A stretch of 64,000 nt of DNA from Saccharococcus thermophilus (GCF_011761475.1 NZ_JAASRS010000001.1:1302001-1366000); one strand, 5' to 3'; shown: positions 17,128-26,192, counted from the first letter of the stretch. A program made the numbers and translations. The notes: generated by a model not told the origin, from the sequence alone.

Positions 17128-17673
17128 ATGGCGAAAATATTAGTGTTAAATGGCAGTTCAAGAGAAAACGGAAATACCGAACAGCTGACAGACGTGATGT
17201 TGGAAGGCGTTTCTTGCACCCGTATTAACATAAGAGACTTTTTGATTCAGCCGATTGTTGACAAACGCCATGATCCGGCGGGGTTTACGAAAGTGGATGA
17301 TGATTATGATCGAATCATTGAACTCGTTCGCCAACATGATGTTCTTGTATTTGCGACGCCGATCTATTGGTATGGAATGAGCGGACATATGAAGCAATTT
17401 ATCGATCGCTGGTCACAAAGTTTACGGGATACGCGATTTTCTTTTAAAGAAGAAATGAAAAAGAAAAAAGGCTTTGTCGTGATTTGCGGCGGCGACGATC
17501 CGTATATAAAAGGCCTTCCGCTCATTCAACAGTTTCAGTACATCTTTCAATTTATGGGTCTTGAATACATCGGCTATATGATCGGGGAAGGAAACGCCCC
17601 TGGCGATGTACTTCGCGATGAACGAGCAATCGGTCAAGCGAAATACTGGAACCAATTTTTTCGTTCGTTATAA
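17128..17673 (+). CDS. NAD(P)H-dependent FMN reductase / flavodoxin-fold oxidoreductase
   Basis: A 181-residue flavodoxin-fold protein. The N-terminal phosphate loop is VLNGSSRENGNTEQL, and the FMN-ring loop is PIYWYGMSGHMKQFIDRWS. These mark the NADPH-dependent FMN reductase (YwqN-like) family, which reduces flavin or quinone-type substrates. The ATG at 17128 has GAAAGGAA upstream and is preferred over an in-frame ATG at 17065. It is transcribed divergently from the TetR gene. Confidence 0.85.
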   Translation: MAKILVLNGSSRENGNTEQLTDVMLEGVSCTRINIRDFLIQPIVDKRHDPAGFTKVDDDYDRIIELVRQHDVLVFATPIYWYGMSGHMKQFIDRWSQSLRDTRFSFKEEMKKKKGFVVICGGDDPYIKGLPLIQQFQYIFQFMGLEYIGYMIGEGNAPGDVLRDERAIGQAKYWNQFFRSL

Positions 17674-17699
17674 AATTCCCGGCTTTATGCCGGGGAATT
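17673..17699 (-). terminator. Hairpin between converging genes
   Basis: AATTCCCCGGC / GCCGGGAATT stem followed on the minus strand by TTTAT. It overlaps the acetyltransferase stop codon and may also end the rightward reductase transcript. Confidence 0.6.
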
Positions 17700-18197
17700 G
17701 TCCTTTAGCTCCCAGAAAAGCATTGCGTCATCTTGTGCTCTCAATTGAAACCCAGCTTTTTCTAGCACGCGTTTGGAAGCGATATTTTCTTTTGCGCATT
17801 CGGCAACGACTTTGTTCACTTCGGGACATTGTGTCAGCCAGTGTACGAAAGCGCGAACCGCTTCGGTCGCATATCCTTTTCCCTCGTACTTTGGTACAAT
17901 CCCATAGCCAATCTCAATAACCCCGTTTTCATCCGGAGCGCCTTTGCCTCCAATTTCTTCAATAATCATGGAATTGCCTTTGTGAACGATAAGCCCGCTC
18001 CACTTTTGTTGTTCAGGATGTTTCTTCCATTGCTCCAAAAGCCACGGCAATATTTCCCCATAATCGCGGTTTGGCCACTCTGCCGCAACGTCATACCCAG
18101 AAGCCTTTTTCAACGCTTCCTTGCCTTCCACTGCAGCTTCTAGACAGTTCATGGAAAAACGAATGATCTGTAAACGTTTTGTTTCTATGAGAGACAT
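17685..18197 (-). CDS. GNAT-family N-acetyltransferase (RimJ/RimL type)
   Basis: A 170-residue acetyltransferase of the Acetyltransf_3 type, starting LIETKRLQIIRF. The acetyl-CoA binding strand-loop is VIEIGYGIVPKYEGKGYATEAVRAFVHW, where the loop reads YEGKGYATEA. The terminal motif ENIASKRVLEKAGFQL is typical. The substrate is unknown; relatives acetylate protein N-termini or small amines. It is a single gene. Confidence 0.85.
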   Translation of the reverse strand: MSLIETKRLQIIRFSMNCLEAAVEGKEALKKASGYDVAAEWPNRDYGEILPWLLEQWKKHPEQQKWSGLIVHKGNSMIIEEIGGKGAPDENGVIEIGYGIVPKYEGKGYATEAVRAFVHWLTQCPEVNKVVAECAKENIASKRVLEKAGFQLRAQDDAMLFWELKDNSPA

Positions 18198-18238
18198 TTT
18201 TTAACACACCTCTCTTACTTCCCCATTGTCTTCCCTCT

Positions 18239-18997
18239 TTAAGAAACAAACTCGAGAATCGTCTTAATCACTTCCGTTTCCCAGCGATGTGCGTCAAACG
18301 TATGGTTGGCTCCTTCAATCAAATGGACGGTGGCGCGATTGCCGTAGCATAATTGCTCATACAGATGGCTGACGCGGTACGGTACGACATCATCTTTCGT
18401 TCCATGAATCAACAGCACAGGGCCGTCGTACGGCTTGGCACGCTCAAATACGTTGATCGTTTGTAAATCCTCCAAAAACGCGTGTCCGACTAAGTTGCCT
18501 CCGTGATCAAAATACGGAGCGATCACATCGATATTCCCTTGCCGAATCGTCTCCGCAATCAGCTCGTACATGTTTCCCGCCGGCGCCATAAGAATTAATT
18601 TGGCGACATCGTTCGGCCTTTCGCCGGCAACGACGCTGGCGACCAGTCCACCCATGCTGAGGCCGAGCAAGTAAATGCGCGATGGGTCAATGCTCTCATC
18701 GCGTTTGACAAAGTCGACAATCGCATGCGCTTCCTCTATTTCTTTTGATATGGTCATGTCTTCAAAATCGCCGTCGCTTTCCCCGCTGCCCAAAAAGTCG
18801 AAGCGAAAACTGGCAATTCCTTTCTTCTCCAGCGCGCGCGATATTTTTAAAAATAAACGGTGCGGTTCTAGTTTCGTGCCGGTAAATCCGTGAAACAAAA
18901 TAACCGCAGGGATCTTTTCACCAAGCGCTTTTTCCGGGATATGCTCCATCCCGCGCAATGTCATGCCTCGATGAGTCAATGTAATCGCGTTTTGCAC
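18239..18997 (-). CDS. Alpha/beta hydrolase, feruloyl-esterase-like
   Basis: A 252-residue serine hydrolase. The oxyanion loop is HGFTG (36-40), the nucleophile is Ser114 in GLSMGG, the acid is in HGTKDDVVP (about 199-206), and the base is His232 in GANHTFD. The length and motif spacing fit the Est1E/cinnamoyl-esterase group, which cleaves feruloyl or other carboxyl esters. There is no signal peptide, so it acts in the cytoplasm. The ATG at 18997 is preceded by a purine-rich GAGAGGCGAGCGAAGG stretch. Confidence 0.85.
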   Translation of the reverse strand: MQNAITLTHRGMTLRGMEHIPEKALGEKIPAVILFHGFTGTKLEPHRLFLKISRALEKKGIASFRFDFLGSGESDGDFEDMTISKEIEEAHAIVDFVKRDESIDPSRIYLLGLSMGGLVASVVAGERPNDVAKLILMAPAGNMYELIAETIRQGNIDVIAPYFDHGGNLVGHAFLEDLQTINVFERAKPYDGPVLLIHGTKDDVVPYRVSHLYEQLCYGNRATVHLIEGANHTFDAHRWETEVIKTILEFVS

Positions 18998-19147
18998 CTT
19001 CGCTCGCCTCTCTTTATTATTTTTTTTATCAACTACTAAGTTCGCTATATTTGTATGCGATTCCTCTATGATATATAGAATGTTTTTTCACCATTTGATA
19101 CATAATCATGGCGGCTTTTCAAAAAATAAAGATGGAGGTGGTTTCAT

Positions 19148-19390
19148 TTGGAACCGATGTTATGTCCGAACTGCAAAACGAACCGCACACGCTTTCACTT
19201 AATCGAGCAGCAGCCAAAAGCGGTAAAACTCCATCCGCAAACGGGTGAAATTGAACGAGAATACACAAACGAGACGTTAGAACCATTCCATCTTCCGTAT
19301 CGCGGTCCAAGCTACCGCGTGCAGTGCGGCACATGTGGATTAATTGAGGATGCCGAGATGTTCATTCAACGTGCGAAATCTTCACAATGA
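19148..19390 (+). CDS. Small zinc-ribbon-like protein, unknown function
   Basis: An 80-residue protein with two CxxC-type knuckles, LCPNCKTN near the N-terminus and CGTCGLIED near the C-terminus, likely holding one zinc ion. The TTG at 19148 is chosen because GGAGGTGG sits six bases upstream. An ATG three codons later is the alternative. The next small gene starts only 10 bases after its stop, suggesting one transcript. I do not recognise a named family. Confidence 0.7.
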   Translation: MEPMLCPNCKTNRTRFHLIEQQPKAVKLHPQTGEIEREYTNETLEPFHLPYRGPSYRVQCGTCGLIEDAEMFIQRAKSSQ

Positions 19391-19400
19391 GGTGAGAAAC

Positions 19401-19535
19401 ATGGCAAATAAAAAGCAAACTCCATCATCATCGGTCGATCAAAAACAGCTAGTTAACGACAAAGCAAAATCGGCAAGAGAAAAAGGCGATCAGCATATTC
19501 GCCGCGTCACGCCAAACGGAGCGGACGGGCAATAA
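19401..19535 (+). CDS. Small hydrophilic protein, unknown function
   Basis: A 44-residue lysine/glutamine/serine-rich protein (MANKKQTPSSSVDQKQL... ending NGADGQ). GAGGTGAG precedes the ATG and the upstream gene is 10 bases away. A strong terminator follows at once. The composition resembles small spore-associated proteins of Bacillaceae, but no family is claimed. Confidence 0.65.
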   Translation: MANKKQTPSSSVDQKQLVNDKAKSAREKGDQHIRRVTPNGADGQ

Positions 19536-19538
19536 TCA

Positions 19539-19583
19539 TAAAAGGTGGGCCTACTTCCCAATTCAAGTAAGCCCACCTTTTTC
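19539..19583 (+). terminator. Terminator
   Basis: AAAAGGTGGGCCTACTT paired with AAGTAAGCCCACCTTTTT, ending in a T-run on the plus strand. It closes the two-gene unit 19148-19535. Confidence 0.88.
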
Positions 19584-19888
19584 TAGAGATACATCGCCCA
19601 TGTACCAATATCGCGAAAGCCAAGGCGTTTATGTTTGCTGAATCAACGTGGCAAACCCTTCGACATCAAAATCGCCTTGCGCATACGGAATATAAGATTT
19701 ATAATACCGAAGCAGCACTGCTTTTAGATTGCCTGTTTCGTCCAATTCTCCCCAAATTTCTTGAAAGTCGGCATCATATCCAAACGATTCGATGCCACCG
19801 ATAATAAATAATAAATAATTAAACGATGGTTCTTTTTGCAGAAACGAAAAAAGCAGGTCATGGTCATGCTTGTTAGACGCCGAATCAT
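19583..19888 (-). pseudogene. Decayed GNAT acetyltransferase (frameshift plus internal deletion)
   Basis: The minus strand starts with GGGGAGAG ATG (19888), encoding MIRRLT. After a one-base shift it continues as HDHDLLFSFLQKEPSFNYLL, then GYDADFQEIWGELDE and LLRYYKSYIPYAQGDFDVEG, ending at a stop. The last 15 codons before 19583 read KRLGFRDIGTWAMYL, a typical GNAT C-terminus. The middle, including the acetyl-CoA loop, is missing, so this is a dead gene. It also explains a 470-bp stretch that otherwise looks empty. Confidence 0.65.
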
Positions 19889-20008
19889 CTCTCCCCCTCT
19901 TTTTTTAGATTTTTACTATCATAACTATACTGAACCAAAATTAGGCAATCATCATATACATAAATTTTATGCAAACTGATGATAAACGAAACGGATGGAG
20001 GAAAAACG

Positions 20009-20260
20009 ATGAAATTTGTTGACGAGCTATATGAGTACTATAAAAACCGGCTCACAGGCGATGAAGAAGATGCAGAAGTGATGACGATGTCGATTTTGGA
20101 AGAGCTTGACCGCAACGATTTGCTGCAGCTCATTCAAGAAATGGCCGATGAGGAATTAATGGGGATGGTGGGGCTTTACATTCTCGAAAGTCTAAAAGCG
20201 AAAATGGCGCAGGATGGAATCGGACAAACAAAACTACGCGATATGCCAATCGTTCATTGA
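20009..20260 (+). CDS. Small conserved acidic protein (DUF6154-like)
   Basis: An 83-residue helical protein starting MKFVDELYEYYKNRLTGDEE. It is rich in acidic residues and has an LLQLIQEMADEELMGMVGLY helix. GGAGG lies seven bases before the ATG. I associate it with an uncharacterised Bacillaceae family (DUF6154) from memory only. No function is known. A hairpin with CAGGGATG/CATCCCTG arms follows. Confidence 0.72.
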   Translation: MKFVDELYEYYKNRLTGDEEDAEVMTMSILEELDRNDLLQLIQEMADEELMGMVGLYILESLKAKMAQDGIGQTKLRDMPIVH

Positions 20261-20263
20261 AAA

Positions 20264-20300
20264 ACAACAGGGATGACGTGACTACGCCATCCCTGAGATT
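20264..20300. terminator. Hairpin between converging genes
   Basis: CAGGGATG / CATCCCTG stem between the 83-residue gene and the end of the threonine dehydratase gene. T-runs are weak on both sides. Confidence 0.5.
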
Positions 20301-20303
20301 ATT

Positions 20304-21512
20304 TTATCGAAAAAACTCGACATCGTATCCTTCTTTTAACAGCACTTGGTGAATTTGATGAATATGCTCTTCGTTTTTCGTTTCGAGCGAAAAATGAATT
20401 TCCGCCTGACCCGGCAATACTTTCGCCCCGATGCGCTGATGGTGAATCGACATGACATTTGCTTCCAACTCGGCGATAATCCGCAACAGCTTATTGAGCT
20501 GGCCCGGCTTATCAGAAATGACGGTCGTAAACGTGACAAAACGACCGGATTCAACGAGCCCGCGCTCAATAATGCGCGAAATAAGGGTGACATCGACATT
20601 GCCTCCGCTTAATATGGCAACGACTTTTTTTCCAGCAAACGGCAACTTTTGATACAACAGCGCCGCCAGCGGGCACGCCGCCGATCCCTCGACTAACAGC
20701 TTGTTCCGCTCCAATAAATATAACATTGTCCGCGAAATTTCCGCTTCTTCCACGCAAACGACGCCATCGACATATTTTTCAATATATTTATACGTGATAT
20801 TTCCTGGCTTCTTCACCGCAATCCCATCGGCAATCGTATCAGAGGAAGTAATCGTTACCGGCTTTTTATGGCGAAGGGCCGCCGTCATTCCCGGACAGGC
20901 CGATGATTCGACGCCATACACTTGGATTGACGGTTTTAGCTGTTTTAACGTAAACGCCAAACCAGCAAGCAAACCGCCGCCGCCAACCGGGCATAGAACA
21001 ATATCGGCATCCGGAAGCTGCTCGAGAATTTCCAAGCCGATCGTGCCTTGTCCTGCCATGACCGCTAAATCATCAAACGGATGAACAAACGTCGCCCCTC
21101 TCTGCCGCTGCAATTCAAACGCATACTCAAGCGACTCATCAAAAACGTCGCCATATAAAATAACTTCCGCTCCATATCCTTTTGTTGCTTCTACTTTGCT
21201 TAACGGCGCTCCTTTCGGCATGACGATCGTGCACGGGATGCCGATCATGCTGCTGGAGTAGGCGACCCCTTGGGCATGATTCCCTGCCGATGCGGCAATC
21301 ACCCCGCGTTTTCGTTCTTCTTCTGTCAACGACATAATTTTATTAAACGAGCCTCGCACTTTAAACGAACCGGTTTTTTGCAAGTTTTCCAATTTCATAT
21401 ACACATTATTGCCGGATAAATTGCTAAACGTTTGCGAATGCTCGAGCGGGGTTTGATGAACAATTCCTTTCATTTTCTCTCTTGCTTCTAACACATCATT
21501 TAACGTTAGCAT
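20304..21512 (-). CDS. ilvA: Threonine dehydratase (threonine ammonia-lyase) with ACT domain
   Basis: A 402-residue fold-type II PLP enzyme converting threonine to 2-oxobutyrate and ammonia. The PLP lysine is about K51 in TGSFKVRGSF, and the phosphate loop is PVGGGGLLAGLA. One ACT-like regulatory domain occupies the last 80 residues (FTTVISDKPGQLNKLLRIIAE). A single ACT domain of this length points to the TdcB-like/short IlvA type. ATG 21512 is chosen because AGGTGA lies seven bases upstream. GTG 21524 and ATG 21521 are alternatives. Confidence 0.88.
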   Translation of the reverse strand: MLTLNDVLEAREKMKGIVHQTPLEHSQTFSNLSGNNVYMKLENLQKTGSFKVRGSFNKIMSLTEEERKRGVIAASAGNHAQGVAYSSSMIGIPCTIVMPKGAPLSKVEATKGYGAEVILYGDVFDESLEYAFELQRQRGATFVHPFDDLAVMAGQGTIGLEILEQLPDADIVLCPVGGGGLLAGLAFTLKQLKPSIQVYGVESSACPGMTAALRHKKPVTITSSDTIADGIAVKKPGNITYKYIEKYVDGVVCVEEAEISRTMLYLLERNKLLVEGSAACPLAALLYQKLPFAGKKVVAILSGGNVDVTLISRIIERGLVESGRFVTFTTVISDKPGQLNKLLRIIAELEANVMSIHHQRIGAKVLPGQAEIHFSLETKNEEHIHQIHQVLLKEGYDVEFFR

Positions 21513-21582
21513 CGTTTTCATCACCTAACTATTTTTCATTTCAGCTGTCACACTAATCATTATATAAGAAAAATGAGCGGTG

Positions 21583-22812
21583 CTACAAACTATACTGCAT
21601 ATAGCGTTTTTTTCCCTTCATTAAGTGAAAAGCATATAAAAGAAACGGAAATCCTAGAACGCTTAAAAGTGCCAGCAAGCCAAAAATGTAGATTCCATGT
21701 GACACACCAAACAAAGAAATGAAACATCCCCCTAATGTTGGTCCAAATGCATTTCCAATCGCTGTAAATCCCATTGCCCCAAAATATAAACCTTTCATAT
21801 TCGGTTTAGCGATTTGATCAATAAATAAATCCCCCATGGTAAACATCATCACTTCGCCCATTGTAAAGACAACCATCGCCGCAACAAGAAGCATGGGCTC
21901 ATCGACAAACCCAAACAAAAACAAGCCGCAACCCACTGTCACCGTTCCTGACATAATCGATACAATCGGAGAAAAATATTTCCCGATTCGCGAGATCGGG
22001 TACTGCATGACTAATACGGAAACAGCGTTAACAACGATTAAATATGAAAATAGCTCAACCCCGTTTTGAAACTGTGGTGCGCTCGATAAGTATTGCGGAA
22101 TCGTCGAATTAAATTGTGAATAACCTGCGGTTCCTAAAATCATGCCAATCATGGCTAATAAAAAGATTTTATCATGTGCGAGCACGTTGCACGCGCTTCG
22201 CAACGTAACGCGTTCCTTCGATGGATGCGCAGAAACGGCTCGAGAATCTCCGTAGCGGCGGAACAAAAACAATAGTGATGCCCCGTACAGCATATAAATC
22301 GTAGCTGTAAGCCAAAACGCCGAAGTGGAAGAAGCGCTCCCCATTTTTAAGCCGAGCAGCGGGCCGACAGCGGCGCCGACGTTAATCGCTGCATAACGCA
22401 GATTAAACACAAGCAATTTTTTCTTTTGGTCGGTTAAATCGGATAATAACGCCCGCGAAGAAGGTTCAAAAAAAGAACGGCATATACCGTTAAATGCGTT
22501 GCAAAGAAAAAAGAGGGCAACATGATCAGCCACGGCAAAACCGATAAACACAAGCACCCATAGCCAAATGGAAACAAGCATCACCCGCTTTCTCCCAAAC
22601 CGATCGGATAAATGTCCCCCGATAAAGCCGGCAAATAAACTAACAAAGGAGCTAATCCCAATAATTGCCCCAGCCTCCACAGGACTGATTCCTTTTACCT
22701 TGGTTAAATAAATCGACAAAAACGGAATCGTCATAAACGACGCTGTCCTCGCAAACAGCGTGCCGATGATAATATGTAAGCTGATTGGATGTAATGCAAG
22801 AACGTTTCGCAT
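21583..22812 (-). CDS. MFS transporter, probable exporter
   Basis: A 409-residue, 12-helix major facilitator protein. Motif A is GGHLSDRFGRKRVMLVS between helices 2 and 3. GPLLG and GPTLGG lie in helices 5 and 11. ATG 22812 (MRNVLALHP) has AGGAGG upstream; the open frame above it is a shadow. It precedes ilvA on the same strand by 58 bases, so an amino-acid or drug export role is possible, but the sequence does not tell the substrate. Confidence 0.85.
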   Translation of the reverse strand: MRNVLALHPISLHIIIGTLFARTASFMTIPFLSIYLTKVKGISPVEAGAIIGISSFVSLFAGFIGGHLSDRFGRKRVMLVSIWLWVLVFIGFAVADHVALFFLCNAFNGICRSFFEPSSRALLSDLTDQKKKLLVFNLRYAAINVGAAVGPLLGLKMGSASSTSAFWLTATIYMLYGASLLFLFRRYGDSRAVSAHPSKERVTLRSACNVLAHDKIFLLAMIGMILGTAGYSQFNSTIPQYLSSAPQFQNGVELFSYLIVVNAVSVLVMQYPISRIGKYFSPIVSIMSGTVTVGCGLFLFGFVDEPMLLVAAMVVFTMGEVMMFTMGDLFIDQIAKPNMKGLYFGAMGFTAIGNAFGPTLGGCFISLFGVSHGIYIFGLLALLSVLGFPFLLYAFHLMKGKKRYMQYSL

Positions 22813-22840
22813 ATGTTTCCTCCTAGTGCATATGGTTTTG

Positions 22841-22990
22841 CAAATTTCCTTTGACTCACTCGGGCGCATCGTCGGCCCGGCAGTTGCCGGTTGGATGTTA
22901 CAAAAATGGCCGAACTTCCTTATCTTTTTGACATTGGATTATCGATTGCGCGCTCGTTCTTTACCACCCATTTTCTAAACAATGAAGAGG
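22841..22990 (+). pseudogene. Remnant of another MFS transporter (C-terminal part)
   Basis: The plus strand encodes FDSLGRIVGPAVAGWMLQKW, which matches the 11th-helix GPAVAGW motif of MFS exporters. After a one-base shift it continues LFDIGLSIARSFFTTHFLNN. No start is present. The rest of the gap to 23321 is AT-rich with no supported gene and would contain the promoters of the two flanking divergent genes. Confidence 0.45.
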
Positions 22991-23321
22991 GATGCACCGT
23001 ACGTTGTCTTGGGAAAGTCTCTCCTCTTTTTAATTGTTTATTTAGAACATAGTTTAATAAAAATTATAAATATTTCTATTATTTTTGGTATAATATTGAA
23101 TGGTAAAATATTTTTTCATTATACGCAACTAAATTTTATTAAAATATTTCGATTTACGTAATATTTTCCACTCTTTCAGAACCTCTCCCAAAATTTTTTT
23201 CATAAGCCCCTAAACAGAATGTGGGCGAAAAAGGTTCATAATAAGAAGCTTGCAAAAATAGCTAGATTCGTTCAAAATTTGCTTATATAAAATCAAACGA
23301 TACGGGAAAGGATGAAACAGA

Positions 23322-24512
23322 TTGACGGAAAAATTGTATTACACTTCCCCGACGACTAGCGAATGGACAACAACGATCACAAGTGCGGAAAAAGACGGAG
23401 ATACATACCTTGTCACATTGGCGGAAACGGCGTTCTATCCCGAAGGCGGCGGACAGCCTTTCGACAACGGAGTGATCGCAGGTATCCCCGTGCTTGAAGT
23501 GTTCGAAAAAAATGAAGAAGTATATCATCGTCTTCCTTCCCTTCCTTCTGCATCAACTGTTCGTTGCCAAATTGATATGGCGCGGCGTCTCGACCATACC
23601 CAGCAGCATAGTGGCCAGCATTTATTGTCCGCCGTGTGCATCGAACTGTTTGACGCGCATACCGTCGGATTTCATATGGGCAGTGAAGTCGTAACAATCG
23701 ATTTAAACGTCCCGTCTTTATCGGAAGAGGCGCTTACGTCCATCGAAAACCGCGCCAATGAAATCATTTATGCCAATATCCCTGTCGAAACCTATTACGT
23801 AACAAAAGAAGAAGCTCACCAGCTTCCGTTTCGCAAGCTTCCTGAGATTGAAGGAGATATCCGCGTTGTCGAAATAAAAGGGGTTGATGTTTCCGCTTGC
23901 TGCGGCACGCATGTATCGCGGACCGGGGAAATCGGCATGATAAAGCTACTAAGAACGGAACGCCATCGCGGAATGACGCGCCTTTCGTTTGTTTGCGGCA
24001 AACGCGCGCTTACCGACTACCAGCTGTCCCATCGCGTCGTGACTGCCGCTTCTTTGCGGCTGGGAACAAATCGGGATATGCTGCTTGACGTTCTCGGCAA
24101 ATGGGAAGCGGAAAAGAAAGAGATGCAAAAACGGCTTGAACAATATAAGGAGATCCTATTTGCAATAGAGGCGGAAAACGCCGCTCAACAGGCAAAGCAA
24201 GAACAAGTCGTCGTGCGTGTTTATGAACAATATACCTTGAAGGACATACAAACAATCGCTGGCATCATCGCCAACCGCTATGAAAAAACAGCGGTGCTCG
24301 CTACAACATTAGAGCAACGCATCGCAATCGCCAAAGCGCCTTCCCATTTGCTCCATGCCGGAAAGTGGCTGAAGGAAATGCTGGCCTCCTCAAGCGGAAA
24401 AGGCGGCGGAAACGAGCGACAGGCACAGGCCGTTTTTCCATCCACAGAAGAGATGCAGAAATTTCTCCGTTTATTGCAAGACGATATCAAAAAGGGGAGC
24501 GCCCGTGATTGA
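23322..24512 (+). CDS. Alanyl-tRNA editing protein AlaX (long form)
   Basis: A 396-residue stand-alone editing factor that hydrolyses mischarged seryl- or glycyl-tRNA(Ala). The metal site is HTQQHSGQHLL plus CCGTHVSRTGEIG, the same as the AlaRS editing domain. The C-terminal half has a coiled coil (WEAEKKEMQKRLEQYKEI) and a DHHA1-like domain (SSGKGGGNERQAQA), so it is the AlaX-L type. The start is TTG 23322, set by GGAAAGGATG upstream. A GTG overlapping its stop begins a dead TatD-like frame. Confidence 0.9.
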   Translation: MTEKLYYTSPTTSEWTTTITSAEKDGDTYLVTLAETAFYPEGGGQPFDNGVIAGIPVLEVFEKNEEVYHRLPSLPSASTVRCQIDMARRLDHTQQHSGQHLLSAVCIELFDAHTVGFHMGSEVVTIDLNVPSLSEEALTSIENRANEIIYANIPVETYYVTKEEAHQLPFRKLPEIEGDIRVVEIKGVDVSACCGTHVSRTGEIGMIKLLRTERHRGMTRLSFVCGKRALTDYQLSHRVVTAASLRLGTNRDMLLDVLGKWEAEKKEMQKRLEQYKEILFAIEAENAAQQAKQEQVVVRVYEQYTLKDIQTIAGIIANRYEKTAVLATTLEQRIAIAKAPSHLLHAGKWLKEMLASSSGKGGGNERQAQAVFPSTEEMQKFLRLLQDDIKKGSARD

Positions 24513-24700
24513 CGTCCATCTTCATCTTAGCCAATAACAGTATTAAAAACATGGCGGAAAGCGGGAATTGCGGGGGCAGACAGCGGTTTTCACCGACTTG
24601 CGCTCCAGCGGTCGGACACGGGAATGACAGAAAAGATGGCGAAACAATCACCGCCAATACGAAAAAATTGTACCTGCAATGATAGCCAAAATAAGCATAT
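24505..24700 (+). pseudogene. Decayed TatD-family hydrolase remnant
   Basis: GTG at 24505 overlaps the alaX stop by eight bases and encodes VIDVHLHLSQ followed by TAA. VIDxHxHL is the metal-binding N-terminus of TatD-type metallohydrolases. Downstream, in shifted frames, WRKAGIAGA and AVFTDLRSSGRTRE match the next conserved strands (GIAGxVxVSTDLxSS). At least one stop and one frameshift are present and the rest of the gene is gone. Confidence 0.5.
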
Positions 24701-24742
24701 TTTTGTACAATAATTAATGGATGTTTAATTAAGGAGTTTGGG

Positions 24743-26011
24743 ATGATGGACGATTTATCGTACGAACACCTGAAACAGCGCATAGCGGAATTAGAACAGC
24801 AAATACAATTTTACCAAAATTTTATTAAAAAAATTCCATTTCCATTCGTTTTCACCGATTACAAAACAGGAATGAAATTAGAAAAAAGCTGCGGAAAATC
24901 GACGCCGATCATAAAGCCGATCCCTGCATCGCCGGCAAAAGAGGCCGAATTTCAATGGGATATCGATTTTTATCGCGACATACCTTTTGAGAAAGTTGAA
25001 AAATTTTTAACGCCCATTCTTGACCTTGTTCCTCATCATATTGTGTTTGTTGATGGCAATGGCATTATTACGCTTTGTAACTTGCAAGCCGCCAACGACA
25101 CCGGTGTGGACCGCGATGCGATCATTGGAAAACATATCCGCGAATTGTTGCAGCTACCCGATGAGCTGATTGTGACGCTGCAGTCCATTGAGAAAAAAGA
25201 ACCCATCTATAACCAGGAAGTACTAGATCGCTTTTATGGCATCATTAATACGCGCATTATTTATCATGATGACGGCTCGATCAAACGGGTCATCAGCGTG
25301 TTCCAATCGTTGAATATGATGAAAGAAAACGAAAAACTTGCCGTCGCCGGCCGCATCGCCGCAGGAATTGCTCATGAAATTCGCAATCCGCTGACAACGG
25401 TTCGCGGCTATTTGCAATTTTTGAAAAGCGATCTTCCCGATCGAATTATTTCGCTGATCGATCGCCTGCTTATTCCCGAGCTGGATCGCGCCAACAGCAT
25501 TATTACTGATTTCTTAAGCATCGCAAAGCCGGCGGATATAAAAATGGAAAAAATTAAAATCAACAAATTTATTCGTGAAGACGTCGGAATGCTGTTGCAG
25601 AGTGAAGCGCTGCTAAATAATGTAAATGTTTATTTTGATTTAGATGACCAGCTAGATCGATGCGAAATAAACGGCGATAAAAATCAGTTGTTGCAAGTGT
25701 TTCTGAATTTATTCCGCAATGCAGTCGAAGCAAAAATAAAAAAGACGATGAATGTCACGATTTCTAGCAAAAGATCCAACAACATGGTGCAAATTCAATT
25801 TTGCGATGACGGACCGGGCATACCGCCGTCAGTGATTGACCATATTTTTGATCCGTTTTTCTCGACAAAAGAAACAGGCACCGGCCTTGGGCTTTCACTA
25901 TCGCGAAAAATCATCGAACTTCACAAAGGGACGATAAAAGTGCAAAGTGACGACAAAGGTACATGTTTTCTTATTGAGCTTCCCATTGGCGAAAAAAAGC
26001 TGTCCGTATAA
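24743..26011 (+). CDS. PAS-domain sensor histidine kinase (sporulation-kinase type)
   Basis: A 422-residue cytoplasmic kinase: a short coiled N-terminus, a PAS domain (about 90-195, HHIVFVDGNGIITLCN), and a HisKA domain with His211 in AAGIAHEIRNPLTTVRGYLQF. The HATPase_c domain has N-box FRNAVEA, G1 DDGPGIPP and G2 TGTGLGLSLS. The H-box sequence is of the KinA-KinE phosphorelay type. No response regulator is adjacent, as usual for orphan kinases feeding Spo0F. There is no transmembrane segment. AAGGAG precedes ATG 24743. Confidence 0.85.
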   Translation: MMDDLSYEHLKQRIAELEQQIQFYQNFIKKIPFPFVFTDYKTGMKLEKSCGKSTPIIKPIPASPAKEAEFQWDIDFYRDIPFEKVEKFLTPILDLVPHHIVFVDGNGIITLCNLQAANDTGVDRDAIIGKHIRELLQLPDELIVTLQSIEKKEPIYNQEVLDRFYGIINTRIIYHDDGSIKRVISVFQSLNMMKENEKLAVAGRIAAGIAHEIRNPLTTVRGYLQFLKSDLPDRIISLIDRLLIPELDRANSIITDFLSIAKPADIKMEKIKINKFIREDVGMLLQSEALLNNVNVYFDLDDQLDRCEINGDKNQLLQVFLNLFRNAVEAKIKKTMNVTISSKRSNNMVQIQFCDDGPGIPPSVIDHIFDPFFSTKETGTGLGLSLSRKIIELHKGTIKVQSDDKGTCFLIELPIGEKKLSV

Positions 26012-26031
26012 TAAACGGGACAGCTTTTTTT
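25993..26031 (+). terminator. Terminator of the kinase gene
   Basis: AAAGCTGTCCGT / ACGGGACAGCTTT hairpin with a long T-run. Its left arm lies inside the last codons of the kinase. Confidence 0.88.
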
Positions 26032-26192
26032 CCTGTACTTTTAACAACGATCTTTTTTTACATTTTATATTTAGAACAATGATTAATGAAAAAATCACCT
26101 TAAAAAGAAAAAAATTTCATTCTTGTTTCTTCCCCGTTTTTCTATTATTCTATATTAACAGTGCAATCTTTATAGAAAAGAGGCTGTTATCG

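Noticed and set aside
25947-26192. N-terminal extension of the MATE frame
   Set aside because: It begins inside the kinase gene and spans its terminator; ATG 26193 fits the family start.
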